Notes under the pieces: model-generated
The model's input: only the letters and a program-made list of their open reading frames with translations
Database searches by the model: none
Told to the model about the DNA's origin: nothing
Program-made: the position numbers and the translations under genes
Shown: in pieces, positions 50,531-58,090 of the stretch
Numbering within the stretch: position 1 is the first letter of the stretch
Layout of the letters: each line of letters opens with the position of its first letter
Origin: Pseudomonas brenneri
GTDB lineage: Bacteria > Pseudomonadota > Gammaproteobacteria > Pseudomonadales > Pseudomonadaceae
Assembly (NCBI RefSeq): GCF_007858285.1
Contig: NZ_VFIL01000010.1
Location: forward strand, 186,001 to 250,000
Direction of reading: 5' to 3'
DNA: 64,000 nt

Positions 50531-51382
50531 TTATTTGGCAGTCCACTCGGCCACACGCTCAGGGTGCTTGGCCACCCAATCCTTGGCCGCCACATCAGGC
50601 TTGGCACCTTCCTGGATCGCCAGCATGACTTCGCCGATTTCGTCCTTGGAGGCCCACTGGAATTTCTTCAGGAACGCCGCGACTTCCGGGGCTTTCTTTT
50701 CCAGGCCCTTGCTGCCGATGCTGTTGACGGTCTCGGCAGCACCATAAATGCCTTTTGGATCATCAAGGAAGCGCAGTTTCCACTTGGCGAACATCCAATG
50801 TGGCACCCAGCCAGTTACCGCGATGGAATCCTGTTTGTCTTCGGCGCGAGTCAATTCGGCGATCATGGCTGCGCCGGAGCTGGCTTGCAGCTTGTAGTCC
50901 AGGCCGTATTGCTTGATGGCTTCATCAGTCTTGAGCATCACGCCTGAACCGGCATCGATGCCAACGATTTTGTTCTTGAAGGTGGTGTCGGTCTTCAAGT
51001 CCTCGATGGACTTGGCCTTGACGTACTCCGGTACGATCAAACCGATCTTCGCATCCTTGAAGTTGGGGCCGTAGTCGACCACTTTGTCCTTGTTCTTGGT
51101 CCAATACTCGCCGTGAGTCACCGGCAGCCAGGCCGAGAGCATCGCGTCGAGTTTGCCAGTGGCCACGCCCTGCCACATGATCCCGGTGGCGACCGCTTGC
51201 AGCTTCACGTCATAGCCGAGCTTTTGCTTGATCACTTCAGCTGCCACATGGGTGGTGGCAACGCTGTCCGACCAACCGTCCACATAACCGATGCTCAGGG
51301 TCTTGCTGTCGGCGCTGGCCAGCATGGAACCCATCGCAACTACCAACGTGGCAGCTGCGCCCAAGAGTCGTCGCATCTTCAT
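50531..51382 (-). CDS. glycine betaine/choline-type ABC substrate-binding protein
   Basis: A 283-residue periplasmic protein of the OpuAC family. Signal peptide LLGAAATLVVAMGSMLASAD; the mature protein has GYVDGWSDSVATTHVAAEV, ATGIMWQGVATGKLDAMLSAWLP in pieces and VTGWVPHWMFAKWKLRFL, where the tryptophans form the quaternary-amine cage. No permease or ATPase gene is adjacent, so it probably docks on a transporter encoded elsewhere, as the CbcX/BetX/CaiX proteins do in Pseudomonas. Start 51382 has a GGGG element 8 bases upstream. Confidence 0.9.
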   Translation of the reverse strand: MKMRRLLGAAATLVVAMGSMLASADSKTLSIGYVDGWSDSVATTHVAAEVIKQKLGYDVKLQAVATGIMWQGVATGKLDAMLSAWLPVTHGEYWTKNKDKVVDYGPNFKDAKIGLIVPEYVKAKSIEDLKTDTTFKNKIVGIDAGSGVMLKTDEAIKQYGLDYKLQASSGAAMIAELTRAEDKQDSIAVTGWVPHWMFAKWKLRFLDDPKGIYGAAETVNSIGSKGLEKKAPEVAAFLKKFQWASKDEIGEVMLAIQEGAKPDVAAKDWVAKHPERVAEWTAK

Positions 51383-51655
51383 AGTGCATCCCCGAAAGTG
51401 CTGCGCCCGACGGATGCCGAGCGACGTCAACCTGTTGTTCTATGGTGCTGTTCGATCATCAACCCGCCGCCCCTGGCGACCTGCTCTGACTGCGACCTCG
51501 GGTAAGCAAGAAACGACATCAAGTTGCCAGCAGGACGAACTGTAGGAAATTCCGTCAAAATTCCGCCCGAACTTTGCATGTCAAAATTATGCGGCCCCAC
51601 TGGAAACCGGCAAATACAGGTAAGATGCGCAGCTTTGCTCCCACACGGCCTGACC

Positions 51656-53209
51656 ATGACCGCGACTGCCCGCTTCCCCTTCCTGCCTTATGTATTTGCC
51701 TTGCTGCTCGGCCTGTTTGCACTCGGCGGCTACTGGTACGGCCTTGGCCAGCCGGTGGTGCTGCCGGATGTGGCCAGCGCCAGCCACAAGCTGCAATGCG
51801 CGTCCTACACGCCATTCGACAAGGACCAATCGCCCTTCGACCAGCCGTTCAAACTGCGCCCCGAGCGCATGGACGCCGACCTGGCACTGCTGGCCACGCG
51901 TTTTGAGTGCATCCGCACCTACTCCATGACCGGCCTCGAAGCCCTGCCTGACCTGGCGCGCAAGCACGGCCTGAAGTTGATGATCGGCGCCTGGATCAAC
52001 AGCAACCCGGTGGACAACGCCAAGGAAGTCGACCTGCTGATCGCCTCGGCCAATGCCAACCCCGACGTGGTCACGTCGGTGATCGTCGGCAATGAAGCCC
52101 TGCTGCGCAAGGAAATCACCGCCACGCAGTTGGTGAAGCTGATCGAGAAGGTCAAAAGTCAGATCCAGCAGCCGGTCACCTACGCCGACGTCTGGGAGTT
52201 CTGGCTGCAACACCCGGAGATCGCCCCGGCAGTGGATTTCCTGACCATCCACCTGCTGCCGTACTGGGAAGATGACCCAGCGGGCATCGATCAGGCCCTG
52301 CGCCACGTCGGTGATATCCGCCAGACCTTCGGTAACCGCTTTGCGCCCAAGGACGTGATGATTGGCGAGACCGGCTGGCCCAGCGAAGGCCGCCAGCGCG
52401 AAACCGCCGTGCCGAGCCGGGTCAACGAAGCGAAGTTCATTCGCGGCTTTGTCGCCATGGCCGAAGCCAATGGCTGGCACTACAACCTGATCGAAGCCTT
52501 TGACCAGCCATGGAAACGCGCCAGCGAAGGTGCGGTTGGCGGCTACTGGGGACTGTTTGATGCCGATCGCCAGGACAAGGGCATTCTGGCCGGCCCGGTC
52601 ACCAACGTGCCGTACTGGCCGGTGTGGCTGGGCGTTGGCGGGTTGATCCTGCTGGGTACCCTGGTGCTCGGCGGGCGTGTGCGCACGACCCGCTCTGCCC
52701 TGCTGCTGCCGTTACTCGGCGCAGTGGCCGCCGGTTCGATTGGCAGTTGGGCCGAACTGACCCGGGTGACCGCACGCTTCACCGATGAATGGATCTGGGC
52801 AGCACTGCTGCTGGCATTGAACCTGTTGGTGCTGGCACACGCCGCCCTGGCCTTGAGCGCTCGCCAGGGCTGGCGCGAGCGGGCCTTTGCCTGGCTGGAG
52901 CAACGCGCTGGCTGGCTGATAGCATTTGCCGGATTCGCCGCGGCGGTCATGATGCTGGCGCTGGTGTTCGACCCGCGCTACCGCAGCTTCCCCAGTGCAG
53001 CCCTACTGCTGCCGGCACTGGTCTACCTGCTGCGCCCTGTTACCGGGCCACGCCGGGAAATTGCCTTGCTGGCCTTCATCATCGGTGCAGGCATTGCGCC
53101 GCAGCTTTACCAAGAAGGGCTGATGAACCAGCAAGCGTTGGGCTGGGCATTGGTCAGTGGGTTGATGGTTGTTGCCCTGTGGCGTTGCCTGCGGGTGCGC
53201 AAGGCTTGA
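51656..53209 (+). CDS. membrane-anchored GH17 beta-glucan enzyme (beta-1,6-glucan synthase-like)
   Basis: A 517-residue protein: an N-terminal TM anchor (FLPYVFALLLGLFALGGYW), a glycoside hydrolase family 17 domain to about residue 320, and about seven further TM helices. GH17 catalytic residues are visible: acid/base Glu in SVIVGNEALLRKE and nucleophile Glu in MIGETGWPSEGRQRE. Such proteins are annotated as beta-(1-6)-glucan synthases or transglycosylases and relate to the NdvC side of cyclic glucan synthesis. No ndvB-type glycosyltransferase is present here. Start 51656 (MTATARFPFLP) avoids an unlikely 44-residue extension. Confidence 0.88.
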   Translation: MTATARFPFLPYVFALLLGLFALGGYWYGLGQPVVLPDVASASHKLQCASYTPFDKDQSPFDQPFKLRPERMDADLALLATRFECIRTYSMTGLEALPDLARKHGLKLMIGAWINSNPVDNAKEVDLLIASANANPDVVTSVIVGNEALLRKEITATQLVKLIEKVKSQIQQPVTYADVWEFWLQHPEIAPAVDFLTIHLLPYWEDDPAGIDQALRHVGDIRQTFGNRFAPKDVMIGETGWPSEGRQRETAVPSRVNEAKFIRGFVAMAEANGWHYNLIEAFDQPWKRASEGAVGGYWGLFDADRQDKGILAGPVTNVPYWPVWLGVGGLILLGTLVLGGRVRTTRSALLLPLLGAVAAGSIGSWAELTRVTARFTDEWIWAALLLALNLLVLAHAALALSARQGWRERAFAWLEQRAGWLIAFAGFAAAVMMLALVFDPRYRSFPSAALLLPALVYLLRPVTGPRREIALLAFIIGAGIAPQLYQEGLMNQQALGWALVSGLMVVALWRCLRVRKA

Positions 53210-53214
53210 GATTG

Positions 53215-53286
53215 CTATCGCGAGCAAGCCCGCTCCCACATTTGAATGCGTTCACAGATCAAAATGTGGGAGCGAGCTTGCTCGCC
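53215..53286. repeat. REP pair in the opposite arrangement
   Basis: Unit TCGCGAGCAAGCCCGCTCCC comes first and TGTGGGAGCGAGCTTGCTCG second, so the GCTCCCACA ends face each other across about 22 bp, the reverse of most pairs here. Confidence 0.9.
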
Positions 53287-53296
53287 ATTGGCCCTA

Positions 53297-53665
53297 TCAG
53301 GCAGCCCGAAATTTCCTGACCAACCGCAACCCGGCAATCACCAACGCAAACACCGCAAAATTGGTGTTGTACAACGCCAACGCCGGAATCCCGAACGCCA
53401 ACCCCAGCACCGCCAAGCCCCATCCGGCACGACCTGGCACAAAAAACGCCAGCACCGACGTGACCAGCGCGGCCCAACCCAACACCCGAAAGTGAATCAT
53501 CAACCCCAGATTGGCGCGCAACTGGCATTCCCAACGGCTGGCGTCGTCAGCGCAGATGCCCACCCACTGCCCATCTTCCATGAACCCATAACGGGCGCCA
53601 TAACTGGCGGCCAGCCATAACGGCACGGCCAACAGCAGCAGGATCAGCGGCAAACGAGGGGACAT
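53297..53665 (-). CDS. small integral membrane protein, unknown
   Basis: A 122-residue protein with about three transmembrane segments (LPLILLLLAVPLWLAAS; MIHFRVLGWAALVTSVLAFF; GLAVLGLAFGIPALALYNTNFAVFALVIAGL in parts). Between TM1 and TM2 are two cysteines (GICADDASRWECQLR), probably a periplasmic disulphide. Start 53665 has GGAG 7 bases before; the longer frame to 53752 has none. I do not recognise the family. Confidence 0.8.
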   Translation of the reverse strand: MSPRLPLILLLLAVPLWLAASYGARYGFMEDGQWVGICADDASRWECQLRANLGLMIHFRVLGWAALVTSVLAFFVPGRAGWGLAVLGLAFGIPALALYNTNFAVFALVIAGLRLVRKFRAA

Positions 53666-53902
53666 AAGGGCACTCCGATAGGCGAAAACGGCGCCCAGCT
53701 TAATCTCCCCGGGGCCATTGGCAAGGGCTGCACGCAGATAACTATTCATCAAAGCGTGCCAAAGTGTATCGTCTGGCTACTATTACCTCGATTCCTACGT
53801 TTTTTTCCGATATTTAGTGCAGATGGTTGGCACTTCGGCGATAACGCGGTGGTCATAGCCTGCGAACTTCATTCAGCACGTTTTCCTCTTAGGGATTTAG
53901 TC

Positions 53903-55201
53903 ATGCTCCGTTCCTTGCGCTGTGCTGCCCTGTTGGGTGGCCTTTTTCTGAGTGCGTCAGCACTGGCGGTCGATGTCGACCCGGCCAGCTATGGCTACCC
54001 TTTGACCAACCCGTTCGAGGCGACCATCGCCACCACGCCACCGGATCTGCGGCCGGATTTGCCATCCATCGATGACATCAACCAATCCGACTACAGCCTG
54101 ACCATGCGCCCGGAGCGTGAATTCAGCCTGCCCGACAACTTCTGGCCGGTGAAAAAACTCACCTACCGCATTGCCAAGCAAGACCGCGCCGCGCCGCTGA
54201 TTTTCCTGATCGCCGGTACCGGTGCGCGCTATGACAGCACCCTCAACGAATACCTGAAAAAGCTGTACTACAAGGCGGGTTACCACGTCGTCCAATTGTC
54301 GTCGCCCACCAGCTTTGACTTCATCAGCGCCGCCTCGCGCTTTGCCACCCCCGGCATCACCCAGGAAGACGCCGAGGACATGTACCGCGTAATGCAGGCC
54401 GTACGCGCACAAAATGCCACGCTGCCGGTCACCGATTTCTACCTCACCGGCTACAGCCTGGGTGCGCTGGACGCGGCATTCGTCAGCAAGCTGGACGAGA
54501 CCCGCCGCAGCTTCAACTTCAAGAAAGTGTTGCTGCTCAACCCGCCGGTCAACCTCTACACCTCCATCACCAACCTCGACAAGCTGGTGCAGACCGAGGT
54601 CAAGGGCATCAACAACAGCACGACTTTCTATGAGTTGGTACTGGCCAAACTGACTCGCTACTTCCAGGAAAAGGGCTATATCGACCTTAACGACGCCCTG
54701 CTCTACGACTTCCAGAACTCCAAGGAGCACCTGACCAACGAGCAGATGGCGATGCTGATCGGCACCTCGTTCCGCTTCTCGGCGGCCGATATCGCCTTCA
54801 CTTCGGACCTGATCAACCGTCGCGGCCTGATCATCCCGCCCAAGTACCCGATCACCGAAAGCACCAGCCTCACACCATTCCTCAAGCGTGCCCTGCAGTG
54901 TGATTTCGACTGCTACCTCACCGAACAAGTGATCCCGATGTGGCGCGCCCGCTCCGACGGCGGCAGCCTGCTGCAACTGGTCGATCAGGTCAGCCTGTAT
55001 GCCCTTGAGGACTATCTGCGCGACAGCCCGAAAATCGCCGTAATGCACAACGCCGACGACGTGATCCTCGGCCCTGGCGACCTGGGCTTCTTGCGCAAGA
55101 CGTTCGGCGATCGCTTGACCGTCTACCCACTGGGCGGCCACTGCGGCAACCTCAATTACCGCGTCAACGCCGACGCCATGCTGGAGTTCTTCCGTGGCTA
55201 A
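53903..55201 (+). CDS. secreted alpha/beta hydrolase coupled to mlaA
   Basis: A 432-residue protein with a signal peptide (RCAALLGGLFLSASALAVD). The fold is alpha/beta hydrolase: IFLIAGTGARYDS at the oxyanion strand, nucleophile elbow GYSLGA with Ser185, a likely acid in MHNADDVILG, and the terminal His in LGGHCGNLNY. An ATP-binding kinase core is absent, so a kinase annotation would be wrong. Its last 8 bases overlap the mlaA start, which points to a periplasmic or outer-membrane esterase acting with phospholipid trafficking (inference). Confidence 0.85.
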   Translation: MLRSLRCAALLGGLFLSASALAVDVDPASYGYPLTNPFEATIATTPPDLRPDLPSIDDINQSDYSLTMRPEREFSLPDNFWPVKKLTYRIAKQDRAAPLIFLIAGTGARYDSTLNEYLKKLYYKAGYHVVQLSSPTSFDFISAASRFATPGITQEDAEDMYRVMQAVRAQNATLPVTDFYLTGYSLGALDAAFVSKLDETRRSFNFKKVLLLNPPVNLYTSITNLDKLVQTEVKGINNSTTFYELVLAKLTRYFQEKGYIDLNDALLYDFQNSKEHLTNEQMAMLIGTSFRFSAADIAFTSDLINRRGLIIPPKYPITESTSLTPFLKRALQCDFDCYLTEQVIPMWRARSDGGSLLQLVDQVSLYALEDYLRDSPKIAVMHNADDVILGPGDLGFLRKTFGDRLTVYPLGGHCGNLNYRVNADAMLEFFRG

Positions 55202-55982
55202 ACATCTCCTGCTTCTTGCGGCCTTACTCTGTGCAGGCGTTGCCAACGCGGACAACAGCAAGGCTCACGCGCCGACCGTGGTTGATCAGGATGGCTTCAA
55301 GGAGCCCTTGAGCAAACTCAAGTTCAACCCCGGCCTGGACCAGCGCGAGTTCGAGCGCTCGACCCTCAACGCCCTCAACGTCTATGACCCGTTGGAGTCG
55401 TGGAACCGTCGGGTGTACCACTTCAACTATCGCTTCGACCAATGGGTGTTCCTGCCGGTGGTCGACGGCTATCGCTACGTCACCCCAAGTTTCCTGCGTA
55501 CGGGCGTCAGCAATTTCTTCAACAACCTGGGCGATGTGCCCAACCTGCTGAACAGCTTGCTGCAACTCAAGGGCCACCGCTCCCTGGAAACCACTGGCCG
55601 CCTGCTGGTCAACACCACCCTCGGCATCGCCGGCCTGTGGGACCCGGCGACCGCCATGGGCCTGCCGCGCCAGAGCGAAGATTTCGGCCAGACCCTGGGT
55701 TTCTACGGCGTGCCCGGTGGAGCCTACCTGGTCCTGCCGATCCTCGGCCCGTCAAACCTGCGCGACACCGGCGGCCTGCTGGTGGACTACACCGCCGAAT
55801 CGCAGATCAACTTCCTCAACGTCGCCGAAGTCAGCTCCAACCACCCGGAAATCTGGGCCCTGCGTGCGGTAGACAAGCGCTACCAGACGAGCTTTCGCTA
55901 CGGCCAGATGAACTCGCCGTTCGAGTATGAAAAAGTTCGGTACGTGTACAGCGAGTCGCGAAAACTACAAATAGCAGAGTAA
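55194..55982 (+). CDS. mlaA: MlaA/VacJ family outer-membrane phospholipid-trafficking protein
   Basis: A 262-residue protein of the MlaA family, which removes mislocalised phospholipids from the outer leaflet and passes them to MlaC. The VacJ core is complete: NVYDPLESWNRRVYHFNYRFD in pieces, GVSNFFNNLGDVPNLLNSLLQ, TTLGIAGLWDPATAMG and EDFGQTLGFYGVPGGAYLVLP in pieces. The N-terminus is a signal sequence, but the region before Cys13 (LAALLCAG) is a poor lipobox; cleavage after ANA at about residue 19 is also possible. Coupled to the hydrolase upstream and closed by a strong terminator. Confidence 0.92.
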   Translation: MAKHLLLLAALLCAGVANADNSKAHAPTVVDQDGFKEPLSKLKFNPGLDQREFERSTLNALNVYDPLESWNRRVYHFNYRFDQWVFLPVVDGYRYVTPSFLRTGVSNFFNNLGDVPNLLNSLLQLKGHRSLETTGRLLVNTTLGIAGLWDPATAMGLPRQSEDFGQTLGFYGVPGGAYLVLPILGPSNLRDTGGLLVDYTAESQINFLNVAEVSSNHPEIWALRAVDKRYQTSFRYGQMNSPFEYEKVRYVYSESRKLQIAE

Positions 55983-55996
55983 TACTCGGTACAAAC

Positions 55997-56030
55997 AAAA
56001 AGGCCATCGAACACCTCGATGGCCTTTTTT
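55997..56030 (+). terminator. rho-independent terminator of the hydrolase-mlaA operon
   Basis: Stem AAAAAGGCCATCGA / TCGATGGCCTTTTT with loop ACACC and T6, 15 bp after the mlaA stop. It separates mlaA from the hrp-box gene. Confidence 0.95.
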
Positions 56031-56062
56031 AATGCGCGCAGGAGTCACTTTCGGTACCACTC

Positions 56063-56091
56063 GGAACCCTTTCGTACATGTTTGCCACGTA
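56063..56091 (+). promoter_or_regulatory. perfect hrp box (HrpL-type ECF sigma promoter)
   Basis: GGAACC at 56063-56068, a 16-base spacer, then CCACGTA at 56085-56091. This matches the hrp box GGAACC-N15/16-CCACNNA, recognised by the type III secretion sigma factor HrpL (RspL in P. fluorescens), at every defined position. It lies 33 bp after the mlaA terminator and 84 bp before the ATG of the 151-residue gene, the usual geometry for hrp-controlled genes. Confidence 0.87.
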
Positions 56092-56174
56092 CATCCTGGC
56101 ACGCGCGCTGATACGCCTGACAAACAACAGGCTGACTGCGCTGCCTACCTCGAACTTTCCAGTGGAATTTCAAC

Positions 56175-56630
56175 ATGACGATATCTGGTATCACCCCCCC
56201 TACCGTCCCCAGCTCAGTGACAATCGAGCCCCAGACTTCAACTACGTCCAACCCACAAGCCCCCAAAGGCGCCCATGGCCGACCTGCCGGCGATACTCGC
56301 AGCGCAGAACAAATCTTCAAGGACAACCCGATCCTGAAAGATGTTCTTAAACAAAACGGTCCTTTTGCGAACAACTTCTTCAATCAACTCAAGAATCAAA
56401 CCGGCGACTGGAGCCCTGCCAACCGCAACCCCGAATCACGCGCCGATGCTGCCTATAACCTGGCTGAGGTGGTCAACCACCTAAATGGCCGCGCAGATAT
56501 CAAGCGCCAGGATCCGGCCCAACAGAACGATCAACACATACAAGGCTTCGGCCAGTTCGGTAGTGTTTCAGCAGGATCGGAAGCACAAAAGCTCAAGGCT
56601 TTCAGTGAAAAAGGCTACAGCGCGCTGTAA
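56175..56630 (+). CDS. candidate HrpL-dependent type III effector with one copy of a novel repeated domain
   Basis: A 151-residue soluble protein I do not recognise. Residues 1-30 are Ser/Thr/Pro-rich with one acidic residue and no Sec signal, as in type III secretion signals. The rest is one copy of a domain found twice in the next gene: GRPAGDTRSAE (35-45), GDWSPANRNPESRADAAY (77-94) and FSEKGYSAL (143-151). A perfect hrp box precedes it. The ATG at 56175 has GTGGAA about 9 bases upstream. No chaperone gene or secretion apparatus is nearby. Role as effector is inference from promoter and N-terminus; a HrpL-controlled non-secreted protein is the alternative. Confidence 0.75.
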   Translation: MTISGITPPTVPSSVTIEPQTSTTSNPQAPKGAHGRPAGDTRSAEQIFKDNPILKDVLKQNGPFANNFFNQLKNQTGDWSPANRNPESRADAAYNLAEVVNHLNGRADIKRQDPAQQNDQHIQGFGQFGSVSAGSEAQKLKAFSEKGYSAL

Positions 56631-56935
56631 CAATCCAATTAGCGTCACTTTTTGGCCAGGCTCTCTCAAATAGAGAGCCATTAGCCTACTCGCCAACCCC
56701 CTCCCAAGGCACGTCATAGTTTGTTCGCTACCAACATCCAAATCCTGCATGTTGACTTTGTTTCTTTCTATATAGTTATTACCAGACCAGGGAGCCACGG
56801 CCTCACGCTCCAATAGTTAACACTATGAATCAGAAACACATGGAACCACACAGCCCTGCCGACCAATACAATATAAAAATACTGATTTTCTTCACGCACA
56901 AATTTCCACTAACAAAAACCAACAAAAGGCCAACT
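56631..56935 (+). other. 305-bp AT-rich spacer between the two repeat-domain genes
   Basis: No gene seen. It contains a hairpin GGCTCTCT / AGAGAGCC (56659-56679, no T tract) that could end the first transcript, and a degenerate hrp box (56842-56869). Confidence 0.6.
56842..56869 (+). promoter_or_regulatory. degenerate hrp box before the second repeat-domain gene
   Basis: GGAACC (56842-56847), 15-base spacer, CCAATAC (56863-56869). The -35 half is perfect; the -10 half has CCAA for CCAC and lacks the final A at the canonical position. It would give a leader of about 60 bases before the ATG at 56936. Confidence 0.45.
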
Positions 56936-57925
56936 ATGGATATCAATCTTACCCCCGCTATCGGCACAACCTCTTTAAAAAGCATCGACCACACTAACAG
57001 CATAGACACCGACACATTCAAATCGACACAAAACAGTGAAGCACTACATACCGAGCGCTTCAGCCATAACGTCCACCTACCAGCGGCACTAAGAGGCCCG
57101 GACAGCGCGGTGCGTCCGACAGGCGCAACGGGTCGGCCGGAAGGCGATCGCCGAACGGCAGAAGACATCATCAATGCCAACCCCACCCTAAAAAACCTGA
57201 ACCTCGAACCAACCATCTATAAAAAAGAAGTCACAGAGAAGCCTCTAACGAATAGCTACCTCAACGGTATTTATAAACATACCGGGGACTGGTCAGCGAA
57301 CAACACAAACCCGGAGTCCCGAGCCAACGCTGCGTACAACGCTGCTCGTTTGTTCAACTTTATAGACTCACCAGATGCACACACTGTGCGTTTCGGCCAA
57401 CACAACGACGGTTTTCTTTCTGGTTTACTACCCTCGAATCGTACTGAAAAACACTCAGAACATGCCTTGCTCTCTGAATTTATCGAAAAAGGCTATTCAA
57501 GCCTGATATACAAAAGTGAACAGCAAGTTCTCAAAGCGCCAACCTACCCAACAGGCCGCCCACGGGGAGATAGTAGAACAGCAGAAGAGCTTATAAATGA
57601 CAACAAAAAAACCTTTGAGAAAATTGATTTTTTCTTCAGCAAAAATGCTCAGATCAGAAACAAAGAATTAACCTTCAACAATCTAGTTGGCGACTGGAGT
57701 GTACACAACCGCGACCCGGAATCACGTGCCGACGCACTCTATGACATCATTACTGCTTTTAACTACGTTGAAAGCTTGAAAGGAGGAGAAAATATAAATA
57801 TCACCTCAGAAAACCCTCTAGGTGATGTTACACCCGGTACCAGATACGGAGGCTATCGTACAAAAGCAGATATGTTTTCCAGTTTTTTTCATATTGGTTA
57901 CCAGGCATTCAGATCTGTTTTGTGA
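56936..57925 (+). CDS. candidate type III effector with two copies of the novel domain
   Basis: A 329-residue soluble protein without signal peptide or TM segment. The first 50 residues are Ser/Thr/Asn-rich. Two tandem copies of the domain follow: GRPEGDRRTAED (66-77), GDWSANNTNPESRANAAY (117-134), FIEKGYSSL (182-190); and GRPRGDSRTAEE (207-218), GDWSVHNRDPESRADALY (252-269), FFHIGYQAF (317-325). The distance from GDWS to the GY motif is 69-70 residues in all three copies of the pair of genes. The DNA is markedly AT-rich: 17 G/C in 60 bases at 57601-57660. Start 56936 has AAAGG upstream; the ATG at 56825 lies before the putative hrp box. Function unknown. Confidence 0.75.
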   Translation: MDINLTPAIGTTSLKSIDHTNSIDTDTFKSTQNSEALHTERFSHNVHLPAALRGPDSAVRPTGATGRPEGDRRTAEDIINANPTLKNLNLEPTIYKKEVTEKPLTNSYLNGIYKHTGDWSANNTNPESRANAAYNAARLFNFIDSPDAHTVRFGQHNDGFLSGLLPSNRTEKHSEHALLSEFIEKGYSSLIYKSEQQVLKAPTYPTGRPRGDSRTAEELINDNKKTFEKIDFFFSKNAQIRNKELTFNNLVGDWSVHNRDPESRADALYDIITAFNYVESLKGGENINITSENPLGDVTPGTRYGGYRTKADMFSSFFHIGYQAFRSVL

Positions 57926-58090
57926 CAAGGTCCAGACATAAAGCCAGACCCAAGCCATAACACCGACAGAACGGTGGCTGACTATCGCTCTGTAAAAGAA
58001 ACTGCCCGAGAAACCGTGCTCAAACACCCCTTATCAGCGCCGAGCACCCGCACAAACTGTGCCGTTGCTCAAAAAGCGTCGCCTGTCTCT

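Noticed and set aside
50531-51382. Complete ABC importer locus around the betaine-type binding protein
   Set aside because: Neighbouring genes are actP/DUF485 and a GH17 protein; no permease or ATPase is encoded.
53903-55201. Serine/threonine kinase function for the secreted hydrolase
   Set aside because: No kinase motifs (glycine-rich loop, HRD, DFG); a hydrolase elbow and signal peptide are present instead.
56825-56935. Upstream ATG (56825) for the second repeat-domain gene
   Set aside because: It lies before the putative hrp box and has no good ribosome-binding site; the ATG at 56936 has AAAGG and a typical effector-like start.
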